Below, piece after piece: positions 8,608 to 17,300 of a stretch of DNA of 45,681 nucleotides. The stretch's first letter is position 1. Every line of letters begins with the position of its first letter. Under the pieces are notes generated by a model that saw only the letters and a list, made by a program, of their open reading frames with translations, searched no databases and had not been told where the DNA came from. Source of the stretch: an uncultured Pelagibacteraceae bacterium (lineage in GTDB: Bacteria > Pseudomonadota > Alphaproteobacteria > Pelagibacterales > Pelagibacteraceae); NCBI GenBank assembly GCA_902633515.1, contig CACPGB010000003.1:1-45681 (forward strand). The letters run 5' to 3'. A program made the position numbers and the translations under genes.

Positions 8608-11031
8608 TTAACCTCTTTTAATTTTTACAAAAACTCTAAAACCTTTCATTGTCGCTCCACCTACGGTAGTTTTTGGTAATCTCATAGATGACAATGAGGC
8701 TTGTTTAACTAATTTTTGTTTACTTAAATTTTCTATAAATTTTAATATATCCTGATCACTTGCTGCAACCCCTTGAATTGTAACTGTATTAGATCCATTA
8801 AATTCCACTTGGTCGAACCTTACTCTTTTTGGTACACTGGAAGCTACTTGAGCTAAAATTCTGTAAGTTAATTCTTTATTTGATTTTAAAGTTCTACTTA
8901 ATTTGAGAGTTGTATTCATTAATTTTAGTTCTTTTGAAACAACTTTCTTTTGTTTTACTGATTTTGCATGTTCGGCCAATACATTATTGTAGTCTTTTAA
9001 TTTAGCGTTGTATGAAAAAATATTCCAAAACGATAAACCAAATAAAACTAAATAAATTGCTGCTACCGCTGCTGTAATTCCTTTAAAAGCAAATCCTGAA
9101 ATTGCTTTCATTTTCTTTTGCTTCATTACATTTGATCTATCTGGTAATAAGTTGATGTTTTTAACTGCAGTCACGAACTTGTAATAACCAAATACATCAA
9201 GTTTTCTAAAGGCAAGACCAATAGATGTAGATAAATATGACCGATTGTCTCTATTATCCAACGCTTGCTGAAATTGACTTGGAATTTTTAATCCCTCAGT
9301 AGGATCGAAGGTATTAAATCCAACATTCATCAAGTTTTTTCTAAAATTTCCTAAATATTCCTCGACATTCGCAATGTCAGATACAACTTTAACATTTCTA
9401 ATTCTTTTCTCATATTTTGTCTCAAAATCCTGAATAGCTTGTTTAACTTGTGTAATGTATCTTCTTACCAAACCTTCTTTTTCTTCAGCATCTTGGGATT
9501 CTTGTAAAATTTTTCTATCTTGTCCTCTGATAAAAATGTCCGTAATTATTGGATTATTATCATATAAAATCATTAAATAATTTTCATCTAATCCAAATTC
9601 TAATACTGCAGTTAAATTTGCATCTTCAGCTCTATTTGTAAGTTGATTTGATTGATCTACAGCTGACTTCAAAGCAAAACATTTAACATCAATGATAACA
9701 GGGTTTAAGCCTGCGTTTTTAATTATAGAAGTATAGCTATTGATATCTGTTAATTTCGATGCAACAAACAAAATATCCATCGTGTTATCTTTTTGATTTC
9801 TATTAATAACTTGATGAAAAATTGAATAATCCTCTAAGTTATCAGTTAATTGAACTAAATTTTCCCATAAAGAATTAGTTTCAATTGCTTTTTCTAATTC
9901 TTCATCTTTCATTAATGGCGCCGTAACAACTCTTATAATTGCACTAGTGACTGGTATAGATATTGCAACATTTGGCGAAGATATTTTATATTTTTGTATT
10001 GCTAATCTTAATTCCTCGGTAAACTTATCTGCATTTTCAATTGGAGAACTATCATCTGTAATATCAACTGGGTGGATATACAACTTATCTAACACCCACT
10101 GATTTGCTTTATTACTTGAAACTTGGACTAATCTTATTTCTTTATTTGAAAGTTCAACCCCTAATATCTCCTCACCTTGAACAGTGGATTTACCTAATTT
10201 CGATTTAAAGAAACTTTCAAATTTCGATTTTAAATTTCCAACTTTTGAATTCCTAGAAGAAGATTTACTAAGATTATTTGCAAACGAAGGTTTTTTTAAT
10301 TTGATATCTTTTAATTTTCCAAAAATATTTGTGAGTTTACTTTTTAATTTATCTTGTTTGCTTGGTTGAGTACTTTCATTTGATGTAGAAGGAGGTGTTT
10401 GTTCTTTAATTTGATTTTGCGTATTATTAACTGGAGTTTGAACCTTTTCTAATCCTCTAAGTGCATCTTGAAATTTTTGTTTGTCTTCTGTTGAGGAAAC
10501 ATTTTCTTCAGATGTATCTTGATTTTCATTAATTTGTGTTTCTTTATTTTGATTTTTTAATTTTTCACTCTCTTCTTGAACATCATCAAACCATTTTTCT
10601 AAAATTGGAACAGCTTCATCTAAATTTGTTGTGCCTGATGATGAAATTTTTTGTTTTCCGTCTATATAAAGTCTGCCAACCCAGTTTTTTGATTTTAATT
10701 CTCCTTTGTATTTATCTTGCCTTACATAAATATGTAATCTTCCGTCTTTTTTATGGATTACTTGATGACCTGTTCCTTCCTCTTCGTCTTTTTTTTCATC
10801 TGAATTGTCAAAAATTTGTGGTCGTTTATCGTCTTGATCATTATTTTGATTTATTTCATCATTATTCTGATTATTTTGATTTTTATTTTCGATGATTTCC
10901 TGACTTGAGTAATTATCTTGTTTTTCTACATCCTCAGGTAGATTATTTTCATCAACTGGAGATTGATTTTCGGATACTTGATCCGGTGACTCTTCCGGTA
11001 TATTTTTTTTGTCTTCGTCTTGATCGCTCAT
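8608..11031 (-). CDS. PilM-PilN fusion protein with extra N-terminal acidic/Asn-rich region and integrase arm-like domain
   Basis: 807 aa: low-complexity N-terminus; domain HKKDGRLHIYVRQDKYKGELKSKNWVGRLYIDGKQKISSSGTTNLDEAVPILEKWFDDV; PilM actin-like region (EEILGVELSNKEIRLVQVSS...VAISIPVTSAIIRVV...); then PilN (KNINLLPDRSNVMKQKK + TM + periplasmic domain). Confidence 0.87.
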   Translation of the reverse strand: MSDQDEDKKNIPEESPDQVSENQSPVDENNLPEDVEKQDNYSSQEIIENKNQNNQNNDEINQNNDQDDKRPQIFDNSDEKKDEEEGTGHQVIHKKDGRLHIYVRQDKYKGELKSKNWVGRLYIDGKQKISSSGTTNLDEAVPILEKWFDDVQEESEKLKNQNKETQINENQDTSEENVSSTEDKQKFQDALRGLEKVQTPVNNTQNQIKEQTPPSTSNESTQPSKQDKLKSKLTNIFGKLKDIKLKKPSFANNLSKSSSRNSKVGNLKSKFESFFKSKLGKSTVQGEEILGVELSNKEIRLVQVSSNKANQWVLDKLYIHPVDITDDSSPIENADKFTEELRLAIQKYKISSPNVAISIPVTSAIIRVVTAPLMKDEELEKAIETNSLWENLVQLTDNLEDYSIFHQVINRNQKDNTMDILFVASKLTDINSYTSIIKNAGLNPVIIDVKCFALKSAVDQSNQLTNRAEDANLTAVLEFGLDENYLMILYDNNPIITDIFIRGQDRKILQESQDAEEKEGLVRRYITQVKQAIQDFETKYEKRIRNVKVVSDIANVEEYLGNFRKNLMNVGFNTFDPTEGLKIPSQFQQALDNRDNRSYLSTSIGLAFRKLDVFGYYKFVTAVKNINLLPDRSNVMKQKKMKAISGFAFKGITAAVAAIYLVLFGLSFWNIFSYNAKLKDYNNVLAEHAKSVKQKKVVSKELKLMNTTLKLSRTLKSNKELTYRILAQVASSVPKRVRFDQVEFNGSNTVTIQGVAASDQDILKFIENLSKQKLVKQASLSSMRLPKTTVGGATMKGFRVFVKIKRG

Positions 11032-11142
11032 TTATAACCTATAAATTTTTCTCTAACACAAACTAACGAATCTCTAACACAAAATTCATTTTTAGTCTAA
11101 CACAAAATAATTAATTATATGTTCAAAATGAGTTTTTTTAAA

Positions 11143-11317
11143 AAAAGTAAGTAAAATATGGGTTTTTTAACATATAAGTTTAATATCCAATTTTAGATAG
11201 TATAAGTTATTTAAGAGATTCTCTAACACAATTTTTTTTTAGGAATTGTGTTAGAGCAAATATGAATTTGTGTTAGAGTTATTTTATTTTTTTAATTGTA
11301 AGAAAAGTGAGTAAAAT
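11143..11317. repeat. Two copies of AAAAGTRAGTAAAAT interspersed in the same non-coding region
   Basis: AAAAGTAAGTAAAAT at 11143-11157 and AAAAGTGAGTAAAAT at 11303-11317. Confidence 0.8.
11221..11256. repeat. Perfect 13-bp inverted repeat with 10-nt loop at the centre of the repeat cluster
   Basis: CTCTAACACAATT (11221-11233) - TTTTTTTAGG - AATTGTGTTAGAG (11244-11256). Confidence 0.95.
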
Positions 11318-11591
11318 CAACAAAAAACCAAATGTTGTCAAAAAGTTAATTTTTGTGTTAGAGTTAATTTTTTTTGTGTTAGAGAAACAAGTTTTTTTTT
11401 GATTAATTTTATTTTCTCTTTTTGTTAAAAAATTTAATGATAAAATTTTCAAAAATTTAGCTTTTCAATCTCAAATTGTAAGTTTTTTCATAGAAAAATT
11501 TAAAATTTAACACTTATAGAGTGAATTTTTTTTAGAGTTAATAAAAATAAAATTTTTTTTAGTAAATTAACAAAAAACCAATCTTCTTTCA

Positions 11592-11894
11592 TTAATTAGG
11601 ATCTCCTCTGATATCTGTTGTTAATTCTTGATAAATCAAAACTGAAATAGTGTTTAAGTTGCTTAAAACTCTTTCATAATCCCATGTTAGATTAACGTTA
11701 TTACAATTTAATTCTTTAAAATAATATACTTTAGCTGTTGGAAGCGTTGGATGTACACTTTCAGCAATAATGTTTAACTGATTAGTTTTTTTTTCAATTA
11801 TAAAATTATATCTACAAACATTTGAGGTTGCCCAATACAATAGAGTGGAAAGAACTATTGCAAACAAAATCATTATTTTACCAATGGAGTACAA
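11592..11894 (-). CDS. Small hypothetical protein with N-terminal hydrophobic segment
   Basis: 100 aa ORF 7 bp downstream of the SpoIIE-like phosphatase; IMILFAIVLSTLLYWATS hydrophobic stretch; no family recognised. Confidence 0.6.
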   Translation of the reverse strand: MYSIGKIMILFAIVLSTLLYWATSNVCRYNFIIEKKTNQLNIIAESVHPTLPTAKVYYFKELNCNNVNLTWDYERVLSNLNTISVLIYQELTTDIRGDPN

Positions 11895-11901
11895 AACAAA
11901 A

Positions 11902-13272
11902 TTATTTACTGTCTACTACTACAATCGTCAAGTCATCTTTTTGAATTCGACCTGACTTAATTATATCCTCTACAATTTTATTTAATCTTTCATGATTGGG
12001 TGTCTGCTGATATTTCTTTATATAATTTTTAAATCCATCAGACTCCAACATGTTTCCGCTAATATCTTTTATTTCTGTAATACCATCTGTAAAAATATAC
12101 ATTGAGCTTTTTGAAAAGTTAATTTTAGTTTCTTTAAATTTAAATTTAGGCGCAATACCTAACGGAGGTCCTGCTTCGTCAAAATTTGAAAAGTTTCCAT
12201 CATTTGAATAGATTAATGGAGGTTCATGTCCAGCGTTTGCTAATGTTAATTCTTTTTTATTACTATCATAAATTCCAATCAACATTGTTACAAACATTCC
12301 TCTTGAAGTTGTTTCACAAATTTCTGAATTTAAAATATTTAAAAGTTCTGCTGCAGAAAAATTTGTTTTACTTAAACATCTATATAAACTTGAAGCTTTA
12401 GACATAAGTAATGAAGATTTAATTCCTTTTCCTGAAACATCTGCGACACCAAAACCGTAAACTCCATCTGATAATTTTGCAAAATTATAAAAATCTCCAG
12501 ATACAATTTTTGCTGGTATATTTATTCCCGCAATTGGAAAATCTTCTTTTTCATTTTGAGACAATAAAGTTTTTTGTATCTCACCTACAATTTCAATTTC
12601 TTTTTGCATTCGGTTCTTATCAACAAGATCCTTTGCCATTTTCGCATTGTTAATTGCTAAAGCTGCTGGGCCAGATAAAGTTTCCAAAAGTTTTCTATCA
12701 TTTTCTTCAAAGAGTTTATTATTAGTTTTTTTATTTAAGCAATGAATTACACCAATGCATTCATCTGATACAATTAATGGTGAACATAAAACTGAGTAAG
12801 TTGTAAAGTTTGTTTTGTTATCTAAATCAAAATAAAATTCTGCAATTTCTCTAATATCTTTTCTAACATCGCCAACTCTTATACACTTTTTCATAACTGC
12901 AGCTTTTCCCATTACTCCTTGAGTAATTGGTATTTCAAAATCTTCAAGATAAGCTTGATGTTTTGAAGCAATACACTGAAAGGATTGATTTTTTTGATCT
13001 ATCAAAAAAATATTCGCTGCTTGCGCATTAATTCTTTTTATAATTAATTCTAATGAGTTATTTAAAGTTTCTTTTAGATCAAGAGATGTAGCAAACTCTT
13101 GATTCATTTTAGTGACTAATTCTAAATCTTTGATACTAGTATCATCTATTTTAGTTGTTTCCTTTTTTTTTCCCCCAAAAAACATGTTATTTATAAATTG
13201 ATATTCATTTGTATTTTGATAATTTTGACATTGATGGAAGTCATTATTCATACGCCTAATTTCTACTTGCAC
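11902..13272 (-). CDS. GAF-domain SpoIIE/PP2C-type serine phosphatase (RsbU-like)
   Basis: GAF-like region (ETLNNSLELIIKRINAQAANIFLID...) followed by PP2C/SpoIIE motifs VSGDFYNF...FGVADVSGKGIKSSLLMS...LANAGHEPPLIY...YIFTDGITEIKD...DDLTIVVV. Start may be at Met7. Confidence 0.9.
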   Translation of the reverse strand: MQVEIRRMNNDFHQCQNYQNTNEYQFINNMFFGGKKKETTKIDDTSIKDLELVTKMNQEFATSLDLKETLNNSLELIIKRINAQAANIFLIDQKNQSFQCIASKHQAYLEDFEIPITQGVMGKAAVMKKCIRVGDVRKDIREIAEFYFDLDNKTNFTTYSVLCSPLIVSDECIGVIHCLNKKTNNKLFEENDRKLLETLSGPAALAINNAKMAKDLVDKNRMQKEIEIVGEIQKTLLSQNEKEDFPIAGINIPAKIVSGDFYNFAKLSDGVYGFGVADVSGKGIKSSLLMSKASSLYRCLSKTNFSAAELLNILNSEICETTSRGMFVTMLIGIYDSNKKELTLANAGHEPPLIYSNDGNFSNFDEAGPPLGIAPKFKFKETKINFSKSSMYIFTDGITEIKDISGNMLESDGFKNYIKKYQQTPNHERLNKIVEDIIKSGRIQKDDLTIVVVDSK

Positions 13273-13350
13273 CTAGCAGATGCAATGGTATTTATACAAT
13301 ACTGCATTAATGGGCTCATAGAATTTTCCTCTCAAATTAAACTATAAATT

Positions 13351-14115
13351 GTGTTTTATATTATAGCATTTATCTTTGGAAGTATATGGGGGAGTTTTAG
13401 TAACGTATGTATTCATAGAATCCCTGACAATATAAGTGTTATCACTGGCCGTTCTCACTGCCCTCAATGTAAAAAAAAAATTAAGTGGTATGATAATATC
13501 CCTTTATTATCTTTTATTTTTCTTAAAGCGAAATGCAGAGATTGTTTCGCTAAGATAAATTTTAAATATTTCATAGTAGAATTATTTTCTGCTTTAAGTT
13601 TTGTATTCATATTTTATCTGTTTGGTTTCACCTTAACAACTCTGCTGTTTTTTGTTTTGATTATCGGCTTTATAATAATATTTTTTATAGATTTAAAACA
13701 TTTTATCATCCCTAATGAAATTACATATCCATTAATGTTGGTGGGTTTTTTAAAATCATTTGACCCTAATCTAAATATTTATTTATTTCCAAATTTCATC
13801 AACTCAATAGTTGGTGGGTTGTTTGGATATATTTTAATTTGGTTGATAATTTTTATTTATAAAAAATTAAGAAACATAGAGGGAATGGGTTTAGGTGATG
13901 CAAAATTGCTTTCCGTGATTGGTTTTTGGTTTGGTTGGGTTTCAATCCCTTTTGTTATTTTTTTTTCATCTGCCGTAGCTTTAATCATTGTTATACCAGA
14001 TTTAATCAAGAATAAAAAAAAACTTTCCTCTCAAATACCATTTGGCCCCTATCTCATTACAGGGTGTATTATTTTTCTTTTTTTTAATAACCAGATTAAA
14101 TTATTCTTAAATTAA
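13351..14115 (+). CDS. pilD: Prepilin peptidase / leader peptidase (GTG start)
   Basis: GSFSNVCIHRIP, CPQC...CRDC, IDLKHFIIPNEITYP and GMGLGDAKLLSVIGFWFGW motifs; first codon is GTG at 13351. Confidence 0.93.
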   Translation: MFYIIAFIFGSIWGSFSNVCIHRIPDNISVITGRSHCPQCKKKIKWYDNIPLLSFIFLKAKCRDCFAKINFKYFIVELFSALSFVFIFYLFGFTLTTLLFFVLIIGFIIIFFIDLKHFIIPNEITYPLMLVGFLKSFDPNLNIYLFPNFINSIVGGLFGYILIWLIIFIYKKLRNIEGMGLGDAKLLSVIGFWFGWVSIPFVIFFSSAVALIIVIPDLIKNKKKLSSQIPFGPYLITGCIIFLFFNNQIKLFLN

Positions 14116-14339
14116 AAAACTTTTTATTTTTAAATTCAATAAATACTACCTTGAACATATTCATAATAGCTACGCATATTGACTTAAGTTTTTTCCAATT
14201 TAGTGGAGAAAAAAATTAATCAGGATACCCTTGTGAGTTAGTAATTATACTAATTACCATATTAAATATATTTATGTGTATAATATATTTTTATTATAAA
14301 ATTTTTGACCAACCTTAATAGATATACAAGAACTTTTAA

Positions 14340-17300
14340 CTAGAAGCCAACATCTCGCCAACCACCTGAGTTTGATAGAACTTCACCTGCGATGGCAGTT
14401 ATCTTATACAAAGTATCTTTCATGTCAGCTGGTCCTGCAATGTTTGCAAAAAGTGTGTTATCAAAAACAACAAGTTCCGACAGAACACCTTCCCTAACAA
14501 ACGTACATGCTTCAGCATTAGCTGTACTTCCTTTAACTAACTTATGAGAATTATTTGTCCCACATTCATCATCAGAAGCACATATAAATGCATTTCCAAT
14601 ACTACAACTCTCCTCTCCTGTTCCAGCTGGTGGCTCATAAATTGGAAAATACACCTGACCTTGAAAGAGCGTTGGTGGAGCTGAAGTTTTTCTCATTGTA
14701 TTTGTAGTTAAAAGATCATTCGGATCTAATCCATCTTGTTGATCAAGTTTAATGTACCATGCATCCTCTGTGGATGGACATTCGGTTCCATCAGCATCTC
14801 CAGTAACATTTTTACACTGAGCTGTTTGAGAGCCATCAGGATTATCTATTGCAGGTGCTGCATTTGCTCCTAAATGAGCCATCTCGACAAAGGTAGGATC
14901 TGTTTGTCTTGGAATTACAACTCCATTTAAATGTTTAAAAAATGGATAATCTCTATCTCGAATACCATAAATAATGTTGTCCATTGTTCTGCTCCTAGAT
15001 GCTAACTTATTAAAGTTTCCTGTTCCACCGAACAACCAAAAATCTCTAGTTGTTACTCCTACACCTGCGTCCATTGAAAAAAATGAGTATCGAGCATTTT
15101 GGGTATTCGCATTTAATCTAAAAAGAGTAGTTTGATCAAACATTTGAGCATTATGCTTTGTGGAGTCGGTTAGATTAATTTTTGTTATTTTTCCCTCATA
15201 ATCATTGATATAAACCAACGCTCCTCTCCAAGGAACACCAAATGCTGTGTCTGGAGTTATAACAATTGGATCGGTCGGCACAGAATTATTGATATTGCTA
15301 CCATTGGGAGTTTCTATTGAGGAACCACCAATACTTATCTCACCTGGATCGGTATCTATTATGGTAATTGGTCCTTGATTTTGTAATGCGCCATAAATTT
15401 TTGCAGGGTTTTCCATATCATCAAGCTCAACTAAATATAACGCAGATCCAGCGCAACGATTAGTAGCCGCTAAACCTGCACCCATGATTGCAACATATTT
15501 ATCATATGATCTATCAAGCTCTTCTCCAGGAACATCGGAAGGTAATCGAACTATTCTTGGTGTAGACCAAGTTTCTCCCATTTTACTATAATCATATTCA
15601 GGTTCTATTCCTGTAGCCGCATTACAAGAAGTTTGAATAAAAAATTTATCAGTTTGTCTCGTTTCATTTTCACTACCACCTGGATTATATATTATATCAT
15701 CATTAAATGTTATTTCGAATAATCCATTGATCATTCTTGCACTTGCAAATCCTAAATTTTCATAATCACCATCTTCATTTAATTTTGAAACATCTATTAA
15801 GCTGGCATCTATTTCTTCCCCATCAGGCACATCTAAAACAATACTATCGAAAGTGAAAGTTCTTCCAATATAACAAGTATTAGTTCCATCAACTGCATAT
15901 TCACCACTGATTGCATCATCATTTGTTTGACAAACTGCTCTTGCATCTTGATTGGTTGTTGTTTCAGATGGAGGTTCATTAAAAAAACCATCCTCAGTTA
16001 AAACCTCTTCTAAATTAATACCAGCGCGTAAAGCTTCTCTAGATTCTTCTACATTAACAGAGTTTGATGTATAAGCTCTTTCAGTTATATTTCCCTCTTC
16101 ATCGGCAATGTACACGATCTTACTTACATAATCATTATAAACTGAAAACATATGTAAAGGTCCACTCGACGGTTCAACTATAGGATTAGTGACATCCAAA
16201 ACAGAGAAACCAGACCCACCTCTTCCGTATGGAATAAACAAGATTGTATGCCAAGTTGGATCATCTTCTAATTCACCTTGAGAATTTAAACCTCTCATCA
16301 AAACATCATGAACCACAGGAGATCCATCGACACCGAACATGGCGTTACTACCTCCTTCGCCATTTGCACCTTGCCCATCCATCAGTGGATTAATAGCTAT
16401 TGGTAATTTAGCAGCTATAAATGGTGGAACAAATGCCCATTCTTCTCTACCCGTTACAGCATCAATCGCATGCAATACACCGCTATTAGAACCGGCATAT
16501 ATAATATTTTTTCTTGAAGCATTTTGGAGTTTAAAATTTGTGTAATTATTTACAGCTCTAAAATACCCTTCCTGATTATTATCGCTAAATTGTGTGCTTG
16601 CATCTGGAGCACCAATCTCAATTAACTGTGAATGATAAATGTCACCTTGAACCCAGGGTCTAATTTCAGTGATATTACAATCCCCATCATAATCGAAATA
16701 ATCAGCGCCTTTTATAAAATTAATGATGCCCTCTATTTCATCACTGGTTCCATCTTGACCTACATCTGTAGGGACTCTTATTGGCCTATTAGTTGTTGAG
16801 CATTCTGAAGTTGAATTATGATAATCAAGCAATCCAAAATTTAATCTACCCATTAATGCATTAATTGCATCTTTGTTTGCATCTTCTGTGTTCCAATTAT
16901 TCCAATTATCTAAATAAGGTACATTTGGTAACGCTGTCCAAACATTTCTACCATCGCCTGCTGATCCTCCACCCTCTATAATTTGTGCTCTTAATCTATC
17001 AGCAGAACTCCAATTTCCGGTATGGTCTAAACCTTGAATGACTTCTTTTTCTGGGGTCAATTCTGATCTATGTATACTTCCCTGCCATTCACCAAATTGT
17101 ACGTACTCAAATTGAGCTTGATATAACGAACCTCCCTCTTGAATGGTCGCTGTAATTGATGGTGCTGTAAAGGCAAGTTTTTCTGCAATAATTTGTCTTA
17201 TAATTGCTTGCAATTGTGTTCGTAACTCTTGTGGAGTATCAGCTATAATTGTAGGTCTACAATCAGGATCACCTTCGTTTTCACAAGAGCCTATTCTGGC

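Larger units (their letters stand above)
11051..11384. repeat. Cluster of eight CTCTAACACAA(A) repeats, four forward then four inverted
   Basis: Forward copies at 11051-11062, 11072-11083, 11095-11106 (first base differs: GTCTAACACAAA), 11221-11231. Inverted copies (TTGTGTTAGAG/TTTGTGTTAGAG) at 11246-11256, 11267-11278, 11352-11363, 11373-11384. Read directly from the sequence. Confidence 0.97.

Noticed and set aside
11221-11256. Intrinsic terminator for the phosphatase/100-aa ORF transcript
   Set aside because: Stem is AT-rich, the T-run is in the loop rather than after the stem, and no U-tract follows on the minus strand.
11051-11384. DNA uptake sequences for natural competence
   Set aside because: DUS/USS are scattered throughout a genome; here all copies found are confined to one intergenic region. 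A genome-wide count would be decisive.
11041-11390. CRISPR array
   Set aside because: Repeats are only 11-12 bp, occur in both orientations, and spacers are not of uniform CRISPR length; no cas genes in the window.
14240-14290. Small AT-rich hairpin GTAATTA-tac-TAATTAC and nearby ATATAT palindrome between pilD and pilY1
   Set aside because: Short, weak stems in very AT-rich DNA; not distinguishable from chance, though a bidirectional terminator is possible.
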